This document shows positions 25,764 to 34,259 of a stretch of 64,000 nucleotides of DNA, piece by piece. Within the stretch, counting starts at the first letter, position 1; every line of letters starts with the position of its first letter. This DNA is from Mycobacteriaceae bacterium (GTDB lineage: Bacteria; Actinomycetota; Actinomycetes; Mycobacteriales; Mycobacteriaceae). The DNA is taken from positions 27,572 to 91,571 of the forward strand of contig JAFARC010000081.1 of NCBI GenBank assembly GCA_019245755.1, in the 5' to 3' direction. Below the pieces are notes generated by a model. It made no database searches and had not been told where the DNA came from. It saw only the letters and a list, made by a program, of their open reading frames with translations. Made by a program: the position numbers and the translations under genes.

Positions 25764-25788
25764 GTTTGGCCAATTCACCGGGCGGTAA
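25764..25788 (+). promoter_or_regulatory. Weak SigF-like promoter for the topoisomerase gene
   Basis: GTTT (25764-25767), 15 bases, CGGTAA (25783-25788), then 10 bases to the ATG at 25799. The -10 differs from GGGTA in its first base, but spacing and position match the other sites in the block. Confidence 0.45.
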
Positions 25789-25798
25789 ACAACCGGCC

Positions 25799-26818
25799 AT
25801 GAGACTGCGCAGGAGCACCGTCGGCGGACCAGGTTTGCGCCGGGTCCGGCGCGGCCGCGGGTTCTCCTACGTCGACGCCCAGGGCAACGCGGTCCACGAC
25901 CCGGGAATCCTCGCGCGCATCGATGCGCTGGTGATTCCGCCGGCCTGGAAACACGTCTGGATCTGCCCCCACCCCAACGGCCATGTCCAGGCGGTAGGCA
26001 CCGATGCCGCCGGCCGCAAGCAGTATCTGTACCACCAGCAGTGGCAGGCCGAGCGGGCCGAAGAGAAGTACGACCGCACATTGTCCATGGCCAAGCGCCT
26101 CCCGGACTGGCGGCTGCGTGTCCTCGACGATCTGAAAGGCCGCGGTCTGCACCGGGAACGCGTGCTGGCGGTGGCGCACCAACTGCTCGACGTCGGCTAC
26201 TTCCGGGCAGGCGGCGAGGAATACGCGCAGGAGAACGGCAGCTTCGGGCTGGCCACCCTGCGCCGCGAACACGTCAGGACGCGCCGCGGCGCGGTGGAAT
26301 TCGACTACCCGGCCAAGAGCGGGGTGCGCCGCACGGTCACCCTGGAGGACCCGATGCTGGTGCGCGCGGTGCGGTCGCTGCTGCGCGCCGACACCCGCTG
26401 TCCCCGGCTGCTGGTGTTCCGAAACTCCGATGGCTGGACCGAGGTCCATGCCGACGACATCAATTCGCGCTTCCGCGAGCTGGTCGGTGCCGAGTTCAGC
26501 ATCAAGGACCTCCGTACCTGGCACGGCACGGTGCTGGCCGCCGAGGCGTTCTCCTACGCCCCCGCGCCGACGTCGAAGACCGCCCGACGCCGCGCGGAGG
26601 CGGCAGTGATGAAGGCCGTGTCCGAGGAACTCGGCAACACGCCGGCGGTGGCGCGCGGATCGTACGTCGATCCCCGGGTGGTGCGCGCCTACGAGAACAA
26701 CGTGACGATCGCGCCGGCGCTGCGCCGCGCGGCCCGCAAGCGGTCGGCGGCGACCCGCCAACAGATCATCGAGCAGGCCACCGCGCGGATGATCACCCGC
26801 ATCGACAAAAGCGGTTGA
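25799..26818 (+). CDS. DNA topoisomerase IB (poxvirus/bacterial type)
   Basis: A 339-residue protein of the TopIB family. The N-terminal part contains PPAWKHVWICPHPNGHVQAVG and GRKQYLYHQQW, typical of bacterial TopIB; the catalytic domain has the Arg-Lys region KDLRTWHGT and the probable nucleophile Tyr289 in GSYVDPRVV. It relaxes supercoils by a reversible 3'-phosphotyrosine link. It is an accessory gene not found at this place in M. tuberculosis. ATG 25799 is preferred over a TTG at 25766 because of the upstream SigF-like site. It ends three bases before the convergent UGD gene. Confidence 0.9.
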   Translation: MRLRRSTVGGPGLRRVRRGRGFSYVDAQGNAVHDPGILARIDALVIPPAWKHVWICPHPNGHVQAVGTDAAGRKQYLYHQQWQAERAEEKYDRTLSMAKRLPDWRLRVLDDLKGRGLHRERVLAVAHQLLDVGYFRAGGEEYAQENGSFGLATLRREHVRTRRGAVEFDYPAKSGVRRTVTLEDPMLVRAVRSLLRADTRCPRLLVFRNSDGWTEVHADDINSRFRELVGAEFSIKDLRTWHGTVLAAEAFSYAPAPTSKTARRRAEAAVMKAVSEELGNTPAVARGSYVDPRVVRAYENNVTIAPALRRAARKRSAATRQQIIEQATARMITRIDKSG

Positions 26819-26821
26819 GCG

Positions 26822-28123
26822 TCAAAAGCCCGCCGCGATGCCGTTGCCCAGATAGCCCAACGCCGACGCGTCGATGACGCGCCGGTCCAGGACGTTGCGG
26901 GTGTCGACGACGACAGCCGTCCCGGCGGCGGCCCGGCCTATCGAGTCCCAGTCCAGGTCCACGAACTCCGGCCATTCGGTGAGCACCAGGATCGCGTCGG
27001 CGTCCTTGGCCGCCAGGTAGGGATTCGCCTCGGTGGCCACCGTCAGTGTCGCGCAGTCGATGGCGTCCAGGCGCGGGTCGTAGGCGGTGACCTGGGCGCC
27101 GGCGTGTTGAAGTTCTCGGCAGATCGCCACGGCGGGTGAGTCGCGGATGTCGCTGGTGCCCGCCTTGAACGTCAGGCCGAACGCCGCGACCCGGACATCG
27201 GCGAGCGGGCGGCCCAGCGCTGCGCGCAGCGTGGCGATGATCCGTTCGCCCTGGGCGCCGTTGGTGCGGCGGGCCGACTCCACCTCGGGCAGCGCGATGC
27301 CGTGCTGGCGGCCGGTGTGCAGCAGGGCGGCGGTGTCCTTCGGCAGGCATGACCCGCCCCAGCCGGGGCCCGGTTGCAGGAACTGGCGGCCGATCCTGGG
27401 GTCCGCGCCCATGCAGTGGGTGACGTCGTCGATGTCCGCCCCGACACCGGCGCACAGCGCCGCCAGCGAGTTGACATAGGAAAGCTTGACGGCCAAGAAC
27501 GCGTTGCTGGCGTACTTGGCCAGCTCGGCGCTTTCCAGGCTCATCCGAAGGATCGTGTCGGTGTCGCCCAGATACAACCGTTCGACGGTGTCGGCGGCGC
27601 CGGCGTCGTCGGCGCCGATGACAACGCGGTCGGGGTGGCAGAAGTCATAGATCGCGTGGCTTTCCCTCAGGAACTCCGGATTCGAGACAATCGCGATGTG
27701 CCGCGCGGCGAGGCGGCTGCCCAGCCGGCGGCAGGTCCCGACCGGGACCGTCGACTTGATCGCGACCACCGAGCCGGGCCGAAGCAGCCCGGCCAGCGCG
27801 TCAACCGCGGACCGCACCGCGCTCAAATCGGCGCTGCCGTCCGCGCCGGTCGGGGTCGGCACGCAGACGAACACCACATCAGTGCTGCCCAGCGCCTGGT
27901 AATCAGTGGTGAAACGCAATGCGCGACGCGACAATCCGGCAACGAGAAGCTCTTCGAGCTCTGGCTCGTCGAGCACCGCGACACCCCGGGACAGTTGGCT
28001 CACCCGGTGCGGGTCACTGTCGACGCAGACCATGTCGATCCCCTTGGCGGCGAGGCACACCGCGCTGGTCAGCCCGACATAGCCGGCGCCGGCCACACCC
28101 ACTTTGACGTGCCTTGGCGTCAT
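26822..28123 (-). CDS. UDP-glucose 6-dehydrogenase
   Basis: A 433-residue nucleotide-sugar dehydrogenase. N-terminal NAD site VAGAGYVGLTSAV, VCVPTPTGADGSADLS, STVPVGTCRRL, NPEFLRES, the central helix ELAKYASNAFLAVKLSYVN, and the catalytic Cys in GWGGSCLPKD. These match UDP-Glc dehydrogenases (UDP-glucuronate formation), though GDP-mannose dehydrogenase cannot be fully excluded. The UDP-glucuronate decarboxylase that heads the same operon supports the UDP-glucose assignment. The start overlaps the GT9 stop as ATGA (28120-28123). It is the last gene of the nine-gene operon. Confidence 0.9.
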   Translation of the reverse strand: MTPRHVKVGVAGAGYVGLTSAVCLAAKGIDMVCVDSDPHRVSQLSRGVAVLDEPELEELLVAGLSRRALRFTTDYQALGSTDVVFVCVPTPTGADGSADLSAVRSAVDALAGLLRPGSVVAIKSTVPVGTCRRLGSRLAARHIAIVSNPEFLRESHAIYDFCHPDRVVIGADDAGAADTVERLYLGDTDTILRMSLESAELAKYASNAFLAVKLSYVNSLAALCAGVGADIDDVTHCMGADPRIGRQFLQPGPGWGGSCLPKDTAALLHTGRQHGIALPEVESARRTNGAQGERIIATLRAALGRPLADVRVAAFGLTFKAGTSDIRDSPAVAICRELQHAGAQVTAYDPRLDAIDCATLTVATEANPYLAAKDADAILVLTEWPEFVDLDWDSIGRAAAGTAVVVDTRNVLDRRVIDASALGYLGNGIAAGF

Positions 28124-29067
28124 GCGACCTCCGCGAGGATCTGCCTGCTGGCCGCCAGCACCCGCGACGGCGTGATCAGCAGCAGGCCGCGGTGGGGATG
28201 GTCGGCGTGCGGGTCGCCACAGTCGCCGGCCCATACCGCCACATGCCGTCCGCGGCCCCGCGGACCCCACCGGCTCGGCGGTGTCGGCCCGAACAGCAGC
28301 ACCGATGGTGTGCCGGTCGCGGTTGCGATGTGGCCGACGCCGGTGTCGCCGCAGATCAGCAGCCGGCAATCGGTGATCAGCGCGACCATGCCGAGCACGT
28401 CGAGTTCGCCCGCGAGAACCGCGGACTGTGCGACTCCAGCCTGCCGGGCGACGGTTTCGGCGAGCTCCTTCTCGGCGAGAGACCCGGTCACCACGACGCC
28501 GTGGCCGCTGCTGTGCAGCGCGGCGGCGACCTGGGCGAACCGCTCCGCCGGCCAGCGGCGCGACGGGTAGGCGGCGCCCGGGTGGATGACGACAACGTCG
28601 CGGCGGTACGGGTATCCGGCCGGCCGGCCCAGGCCCAAATCCTCTGGGTCGCAGCTGATTCCGGCGGAGCCGAGAAGGCCGCACCACCGGTCCACCTCGT
28701 GCACCTCGTCACGCCACGGTGGTCCGCAGAGGTCCGGGTAGCTCGGGTTGCGGTGCGATATCACGAGTTTCGGCCGGGTGATGATCAGGTCGGCGATGCT
28801 TTCCGGGCCGCTGCCGTGCAGATTGACCGCCAACTCGGGAGATGGCCCGTCCCACCGCAATTCGCCCAGGCCGGCGGTGGGCACAACGTCGTCGACGGCG
28901 CCGCAGAACTTCGCCAACGGCGCCAGATCGGCACGGGTGGCCAGCACGACCCACGCCGCCGGGAACGCGCGCCGCAGCCCCCGCAGCGCCGGGATCCCGG
29001 TCAGCAGGTCGCCCAGGCCAAGAGCCCGCAGCACCAGCACGGTGCCCGCGGGATCGCCCAACGTCAC
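28120..29067 (-). CDS. Glycosyltransferase family 9 (heptosyltransferase-like)
   Basis: A 315-residue GT9 protein. It starts with VLVLRALGLGDLLTGIPALRGLR, the family's N-terminal signature, and has VIHPGAAYPSRRWPAERFA in the donor domain and ICGDTGVGHIATATGTPSVLLFGPTPPSRWG near the C-terminus. GT9 enzymes are the ADP-heptosyltransferases of LPS core synthesis; here the operon itself can make ADP-heptose. GTG 29065-29067 overlaps the SDR stop as GTGA; a GTG at 29073 is an alternative. Confidence 0.88.
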   Translation of the reverse strand: MTLGDPAGTVLVLRALGLGDLLTGIPALRGLRRAFPAAWVVLATRADLAPLAKFCGAVDDVVPTAGLGELRWDGPSPELAVNLHGSGPESIADLIITRPKLVISHRNPSYPDLCGPPWRDEVHEVDRWCGLLGSAGISCDPEDLGLGRPAGYPYRRDVVVIHPGAAYPSRRWPAERFAQVAAALHSSGHGVVVTGSLAEKELAETVARQAGVAQSAVLAGELDVLGMVALITDCRLLICGDTGVGHIATATGTPSVLLFGPTPPSRWGPRGRGRHVAVWAGDCGDPHADHPHRGLLLITPSRVLAASRQILAEVA

Positions 29068-29768
29068 GGCCACGACGACTCCTCGGCGGAGCACACCACC
29101 ATTTCGCGGATCTCGCACCCGGCCGGCTGGCTCAGCGCGAACACGACGGTCTCGGCGACGTGGTCGGGGTCGTTGAGCTTGGCGTCGGGCGGCGGCTTGT
29201 ACTGCTCGTCGCGTCCGTCGAAGAACGCAGTTTGCATGCCGCCGGGAATCAGCAGCGTCACGCCGACCTCTCCGGCCAACTCCGCGGCGAGGGCGCGGGT
29301 GAAGCCGACGACGCCGAACTTGGACGCGCAGTATGCCGTGGCATCGCTGACCGCCTTGATGCCCAGTGTCGATGCGCACGTGACGATCCGGCCGCCCGAG
29401 GCTTTCAGGTAGGGCAGGGCGGCCCGCACGACCGCCGCGGTGCCGAGCAGGTTGACGTGCAACACCCGCTCCCAGTCCTTGACCGGGACGGTGTCGAGCC
29501 GACCACAGCTGTCGATGCCGGCCGGGGTGAACACCCCTTGCAGGCCGCCGCCGACAGATGCGACGAGTTCGAGCACCGCGGCGTCGACCATCGCGGTGTC
29601 TGCCAGGTCGGCCCACGCATAGGCGACGTCGCCGGATTCCGGCTTGGCGATGTCGATCACCAGCGGGGTGCCGCCGTGCCGCAGCACCGCACGCACGGCG
29701 GCGGCGCCCAGCCCGGATGCGCCGCCGGCGATCAGCACGTTGCCCAGCGAGTCGGGAATCGGTGTCAT
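29064..29768 (-). CDS. Short-chain dehydrogenase/reductase
   Basis: A 234-residue classical SDR with the cofactor loop IAGGASGLGAAAV, catalytic Ser in VTCASTLG and YCASK. It is 21 bases downstream of hldE and overlaps the GT9 gene. The length and the classical YxxxK context make it unlike the extended SDR HldD, which epimerises ADP-heptose at C6; it may oxidise or reduce a sugar intermediate. The exact role is unknown. An internal GC-rich stretch and the strong GTGA coupling show that it belongs to the operon. Confidence 0.85.
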   Translation of the reverse strand: MTPIPDSLGNVLIAGGASGLGAAAVRAVLRHGGTPLVIDIAKPESGDVAYAWADLADTAMVDAAVLELVASVGGGLQGVFTPAGIDSCGRLDTVPVKDWERVLHVNLLGTAAVVRAALPYLKASGGRIVTCASTLGIKAVSDATAYCASKFGVVGFTRALAAELAGEVGVTLLIPGGMQTAFFDGRDEQYKPPPDAKLNDPDHVAETVVFALSQPAGCEIREMVVCSAEESSWP

Positions 29769-29789
29769 CGGTCAGCCTTCCTGTTGCGG

Positions 29790-31181
29790 TTAGCGTGCGG
29801 CGGCGATGAGCTTCGACGAGGAGTAGCCCGGAACGATGGGCAGCAGCACGACTTCACCGCCGTGCCTGCGCACCACCGCCGCCTCGGGCAACTCCACCCC
29901 GGTGTAGTCGCCGCCCTTCACCCAGATGTCCGGCCGCAGCCGCTCGAGTGCGGCGGCCGGGGAGTCTTCGTCGAACACGCCGACGCCGTCGACGCAGGCC
30001 AGCGCAGCCAGCACCCGCGCGCGGTCCGCGGCGGGCACCACCGGACGGCCGGGCCCCTTCAGCGCGCGCACCGAGGCGTCGGAGTTGATCAAGACCACCA
30101 GTGCGTCGCCCAGCTCGCGCGCCCGGTGCAGCAGCCGCACGTGACCGGTGTGCAGCAGGTCGAAACACCCGCCGGCGGCGACCAGGGTCTTGCCGCGCTG
30201 CCTGAGCCGGTCGGCCAGTTCGAGCACCGCGGGCATCCCGGTGACCGCGGCGGCGGTGGGCGCCAGACCGAAATCGCCGGGGATCGCCATCGCGCTGGAC
30301 ACCCCGGCCGCACCGCCGGTCGCGACGAACCGGGAGGCGGCCTGGACCGCGGAGGTGACGGCGGCCAACGGGTCTGCGCCCTGGCTGAGCGCAAGTGTGG
30401 CCGCCACCGCGAACCGGTCGCCGGCGCCGCACGTGTCGGCACGGCCGGCGCCCGCGGTGTCCGGTGCCGGGACGTGTCGCACCGGGTGCTGAGCGTCGGA
30501 GAACATCGCGCCGCGCGGGCCGAGCGTCACGCTGACGGCGCGGGCCCTCCACCCGGCCCGCAACGCGGCTGCCAGCTGACCCGTGTTCGCCGTGCGCGGT
30601 GAAAAGTGTTGTGCCTCGGCTAGGTTGGGGGTAGCGAGCGTGCATCCCGGGATCGGGGGCGCGCCGCGCGGGTGTGGGTCCCAGACCACCGGAAGCCGGT
30701 CGACGACCTCGGTGAGGACCCGACGCAGCTGGGGGTGGGCCGCGACGCCGTGCCCGTAGTCGGCGACGCAGACCGCGCCCGCGCCGGCCAGCGCGTCGGT
30801 GAACCCGGCGGGCAGTGCGTCGGTGGTGGCAGTGCCGTCACCGTGGTCGACCCGGACCACCGACTGCCCGCCCGCCCGGATGCGGATCTTGCTCAGCGTC
30901 GTGCCGGTCAGCGGCAGGCCGATCACCCGGATCTCGGCGTGCTCGGTCGAGAACAGCGCGGCCAGGGAGCGCCCGGCGGCGTCGTCGGCGGTGGCGGTGA
31001 TCAGCACCACTTCGGGGTGGCCGCGGGCCGCCAGCACCGCGGCCAGGCCCGCGCCGCCCGGGCGGTGCCAGATCCGGTCGGGTTCAACGACCGGCACCGG
31101 GGCCTCCGGCGACAGCCTGGTGGCCGACCCCTCGACGTCGACGTCGAGCATGGAATCGCCGATGATGACAAGCGGTTTCAC
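29790..31181 (-). CDS. hldE: HldE, bifunctional D-beta-D-heptose-7-phosphate kinase / heptose-1-phosphate adenylyltransferase
   Basis: A 463-residue two-domain enzyme. The N-terminal ribokinase-like domain (about 1-315) begins VIIGDSMLDVDVEG, has SPEAPVPVV and RPGGAG as in HldE, and ends with the catalytic-base motif TCGAGDRFA. The C-terminal nucleotidyltransferase domain (about 330-463) has GGCFDLLHTGHVRLL with the HxGH site and SDASVRALKGPGRPVVP. It converts heptose 7-phosphate to the 1,7-bisphosphate and, after dephosphorylation, to ADP-heptose. The GTG start overlaps the gmhA stop (GTGA, 31178-31181). Confidence 0.92.
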   Translation of the reverse strand: MKPLVIIGDSMLDVDVEGSATRLSPEAPVPVVEPDRIWHRPGGAGLAAVLAARGHPEVVLITATADDAAGRSLAALFSTEHAEIRVIGLPLTGTTLSKIRIRAGGQSVVRVDHGDGTATTDALPAGFTDALAGAGAVCVADYGHGVAAHPQLRRVLTEVVDRLPVVWDPHPRGAPPIPGCTLATPNLAEAQHFSPRTANTGQLAAALRAGWRARAVSVTLGPRGAMFSDAQHPVRHVPAPDTAGAGRADTCGAGDRFAVAATLALSQGADPLAAVTSAVQAASRFVATGGAAGVSSAMAIPGDFGLAPTAAAVTGMPAVLELADRLRQRGKTLVAAGGCFDLLHTGHVRLLHRARELGDALVVLINSDASVRALKGPGRPVVPAADRARVLAALACVDGVGVFDEDSPAAALERLRPDIWVKGGDYTGVELPEAAVVRRHGGEVVLLPIVPGYSSSKLIAAAR

Positions 31182-31741
31182 TGTCCTCCGATCAACACCT
31201 CGTCGAGCGCCATGCACAGCGCGTGCACCAGCACCAGGTGCATCTCCTGCACGGTCGCCGTCGATGCGGCCGCCACGCAGATCGCGTCATCGCTCATCGC
31301 GGCCAGCGGGTTGGGGGCGGGCCCGGTCAGTGCCCAGGTGGTCACCTTCACCTCCTGCGCCGCCTTCACCGCCGCCAGCACGTTGGGGCTGGTACCGCTG
31401 GTGGACAAGGCCACCAGCACATCGCCCGGTCTGCCGTGCGCCCGCACTCCGCGGGCGAACATCTCCTCCGGGCCGTAATCGTTGACGATGGCCGTGGCCG
31501 CCGACGTGTCCGCGTGTAACGCGATGGCCGACAACGGTTTGCGCTCGTCCTTGAACCGGCCGACCAGTTCGGCGGTGAGGTGCTGCGCCTCGGCGGCGCT
31601 GCCGCCGTTTCCGCACGCCATCAACCGGCCGCCGGTGTCGAAGACCCGCGCGAGATGCTCTGCCCAGTGCTGCACCCGAACGGCGCCCGGCCGGACCTGC
31701 GCCGCAGCCCGGACCAGGTCGGCGAAATGTTTGTCAATCAT
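31178..31741 (-). CDS. gmhA: GmhA, sedoheptulose-7-phosphate isomerase
   Basis: A 187-residue SIS-domain isomerase. Characteristic residues are CGNGGSAAEAQHLTAELVGRF, DTSAATAIVNDYG and STSGTSPNVLAAVKAA, plus the C-terminal VQEMHLVLVHALC helix with the Glu/His pair of the zinc active site. It makes D-glycero-D-manno-heptose 7-phosphate from sedoheptulose 7-phosphate, the first step of heptose synthesis. Both ends overlap neighbours (ATGA and GTGA). Confidence 0.93.
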   Translation of the reverse strand: MIDKHFADLVRAAAQVRPGAVRVQHWAEHLARVFDTGGRLMACGNGGSAAEAQHLTAELVGRFKDERKPLSAIALHADTSAATAIVNDYGPEEMFARGVRAHGRPGDVLVALSTSGTSPNVLAAVKAAQEVKVTTWALTGPAPNPLAAMSDDAICVAAASTATVQEMHLVLVHALCMALDEVLIGGQ

Positions 31742-32760
31742 GCTGCACCTCGACTTCGTACCTCAGCGACTGCGGCAACGACATCGGCTGCGGCGATGCC
31801 GTCGAGGCAGGGGTGGCCCGGCACCGGGCACTGGCGGGCCCGGGTCAGTCGACACGGGGCATTCTGATCGCCCAGCAGCACAACGGCGGTGCCGTACGGG
31901 GCCCATTGGCCGGCCGGCACCACCGGCGCGAACAGCGACACCACCGGTGTCCCGACGGCCGCGGCCAGGTGCGCGGGACCGGTGTTGGGCGCGATGACGG
32001 CCCGCGCGGAGGCGAACACGGACGCCAGCTCGGCAAGGGTGGTGCGGCCGCCGAGGTCGAGCGCGTCGTCCCCGGCGACCTCGGCGGTCAGTTCGCGGTC
32101 GGCTTCGGTGCCGGTGACCACCACGTGGTAACCCGCCGCGCCCAGCGCGCGCACAATCTCCGCCGACTTGTGCGTCGATGGGCGGCGGGCGGGAACGGCC
32201 GCGCCCGGATGGAACGCCACGAATTCGTGTGCTGTCGCGGCCGCCAGGCCCGGATGCAGCGGCGGGAGCCGACGCAGCCGGAGCCTGCCGTCGTCGCCGA
32301 CCGGCAGCCGCGCACCGGCGGCCTGCGCCAACGACAGCGCGCGCAGCGGCTCGGGCACCCCCTCGACGACGTGATGGCGCAGGTCGAGCAGCGTACCCGG
32401 ATAGTCCTCGCAGATGGCGCCGATCCAGCCCACCCCGGCCATCCGGCAGATCAACGCAAGCGGCAGTGGCGACTGGTGATAGGAGGTGAACACCAGCACC
32501 GAATCGGGCTGTTCCTCGGTGATCGCCTGGACCAGCGACGTGACGCGGTCCATCGTCAACTCGGGGGCCTCGAAGTCCACCCACGCGGCCGCCCACTCCA
32601 CCACACGATCGACGCCGGGCAACAGTCGCGCCGCTTCGCTGCCGCGCGGGCCGGCGAGGAACACCACGCGATCGTGTGACGCCGCCACCGCACGCACGGC
32701 GGGCCCGGTGATCAGCACGTCGCCGGTGCTGTCGAGGCGAGCCACCAACGCGGTACTCAT
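31738..32760 (-). CDS. Glycosyltransferase family 9 (second copy)
   Basis: A 340-residue GT9 enzyme: VARLDSTGDVLITGPAVRAVAAS at the N-terminus, EFVAFHPGAAVPARRPS in the middle, and APNTGPAHLAAAVGTPVVSLFAPVVPAGQWAPYG in the donor site. It ends with a Cys-containing CRLTRARQCPVPGHPC segment, also seen in many heptosyltransferase-like proteins. It is distinct from the GT9 gene at 28120, so the operon can add at least two sugars of this type. ATG 32760 overlaps the preceding stop as ATGA. Confidence 0.88.
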   Translation of the reverse strand: MSTALVARLDSTGDVLITGPAVRAVAASHDRVVFLAGPRGSEAARLLPGVDRVVEWAAAWVDFEAPELTMDRVTSLVQAITEEQPDSVLVFTSYHQSPLPLALICRMAGVGWIGAICEDYPGTLLDLRHHVVEGVPEPLRALSLAQAAGARLPVGDDGRLRLRRLPPLHPGLAAATAHEFVAFHPGAAVPARRPSTHKSAEIVRALGAAGYHVVVTGTEADRELTAEVAGDDALDLGGRTTLAELASVFASARAVIAPNTGPAHLAAAVGTPVVSLFAPVVPAGQWAPYGTAVVLLGDQNAPCRLTRARQCPVPGHPCLDGIAAADVVAAVAEVRSRGAA

Positions 32761-34259
32761 TGGCATGCCTTCAGCACCAGCGACACCGCTTCGTCGAGCG
32801 AGGCGGCCACCCGCGCTTTGACGTGCGCGTCGGCGATCTCCTCGCGGCGGGTGCGGTCGGTGGGCACCAGGATCGCGTTGGCCCTCGCGGCGCGCGCGGC
32901 TTCGACGTCGCCGCCGGTGTCGCCGATCACCACGCAGCGGGCGGTATCGACGCCCAACGCGTCGGCGGCCGCGATCACCATGCCGGGAGCGGGTTTTCGG
33001 CAGTCGCAGCCGTCGTCGATGTCGTGCACGCAGATCTGCCAGCAGTCGAACGGGCCCAGCAGTTCGTCGACGCGGGCGTTCACCGCAGTCAGCTGCTCGG
33101 CGCTGATCAAGCCCTTCGCGACGCCGGACTGGTTGGTCACGACGGCCAGCAGCAGGCCGTGCTGGCGCAGCCGGCCGAGGGCGCGCACCGCGTCAACCTT
33201 GGGCACCACCCCACGGGGATCGTTGAGATACGGGCCGTCCTCGATGAGGGTGTCGTCGCGGTCGAGCAGCACGGCCAGCGGGGGCTCCGGGCGTGCGCGC
33301 TGGAAAACCCAAGTGCCCCATAGCCGTTGAGCGACGGCGACCGGCGGGATCAGCGCACTGCTGATGGTCATCGCGAGGATCTCACGTCCGGTCCGGGGAC
33401 CGGCCAGGACGCGCCGCACCGCAAATTCGGCGGTCAGGGCCAGCCACGACAGCGCGGCGCTGGCGGCGAGTCGGGGCCGGCGCGCGAGCGCGGCCAGCGC
33501 CGCGCCGGCAAGCGCCGCGGTTGCCACCGCGTGCACCGGCAGCCGAGGAGGCTGGCCGCCGATCTTCTCGCGCCACCGGCGGCCGTGCTTGCGCCGCATC
33601 AGCGCGTCGTCGCGGTTGCCGATCTGGGCCCGCACACTGGTGAGCGCGGACGCGGGCTTGCGCGCGATCGGGTGAATGGTGCGCCGCGTTCCGGTCACGA
33701 TCCGGCGGCCGTCGCCGGTGATCCGCAGCGCGATGTCCGCGTCCTCGCGGTAGGCCCGGGGAAACCGTTCGTCGAATCCGCCGCAGTCGACGAGGGCGGA
33801 ACGGCGGTAAGCCAGGTCCGCGGTGATCCACAGCGAGGTCGCCAGCTGCAGCGTGCGCCGCTCGTCGTCGGTGGCACGGCGGCCCGGCGGCGTCGGAACG
33901 GTGATCCGAGCCGATATTCCGACGATGGAGGAGTCGGCGGCGTCGAGGTCGTCGGCCAGTCGGGCCGGCCAGTCGTCACCGGTGACGACGTCGTCGTCGA
34001 GAAAGCAGATCCACTCGGCGCAGCTGTTGCGCCAGCCCACGTTTCGTGCCGCCGCGGGTCCTCGTCCGCCGGAGCGCAACACCGTGATCGGCAGTTCGGT
34101 AGCCGGCAGCCGAAGTGGGGTGCCGGTAACGGCGCGGTCGTCGACGACGAGCACCGATGACGGCCGCGGCCCGGCGCCGCGGTTCAGCGCTGACAGCAAA
34201 CACCCGAGCGACTCGCGCCCGATCGTCGGGATCACCACCGCCACCGAGTTGGTCGTCAC
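32757..34259 (-). CDS. Fusion protein: GT2 glycosyltransferase + GmhB-type heptose-bisphosphate phosphatase
   Basis: A 500-residue fusion. Residues 1-235 form a GT2 domain: AVVIPTIGRESLG, ARNVGWRNS, and the metal-binding FLDDDV (88-90). Residues 242-312 are hydrophobic, with two or three possible membrane helices. Residues 327-500 form a HAD phosphatase: LLDRDDTLIEDG (Asp333, Asp335), VVTNQSGVAKG, the GmhB zinc ligands Cys410, His412, Cys418 and Cys420 next to RKPAPG, and VIGDTGGDVEAA. The HAD part supplies the GmhB step missing elsewhere in the operon. GTG 34257-34259 overlaps the carbamoyltransferase stop as GTGA. Confidence 0.88.
   Translation of the reverse strand: MTTNSVAVVIPTIGRESLGCLLSALNRGAGPRPSSVLVVDDRAVTGTPLRLPATELPITVLRSGGRGPAAARNVGWRNSCAEWICFLDDDVVTGDDWPARLADDLDAADSSIVGISARITVPTPPGRRATDDERRTLQLATSLWITADLAYRRSALVDCGGFDERFPRAYREDADIALRITGDGRRIVTGTRRTIHPIARKPASALTSVRAQIGNRDDALMRRKHGRRWREKIGGQPPRLPVHAVATAALAGAALAALARRPRLAASAALSWLALTAEFAVRRVLAGPRTGREILAMTISSALIPPVAVAQRLWGTWVFQRARPEPPLAVLLDRDDTLIEDGPYLNDPRGVVPKVDAVRALGRLRQHGLLLAVVTNQSGVAKGLISAEQLTAVNARVDELLGPFDCWQICVHDIDDGCDCRKPAPGMVIAAADALGVDTARCVVIGDTGGDVEAARAARANAILVPTDRTRREEIADAHVKARVAASLDEAVSLVLKACQ

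Noticed and set aside
29064..29768. SDR gene as HldD (ADP-heptose 6-epimerase)
   Set aside because: At 234 residues it is a classical SDR; HldD is a longer extended SDR with a different substrate domain.
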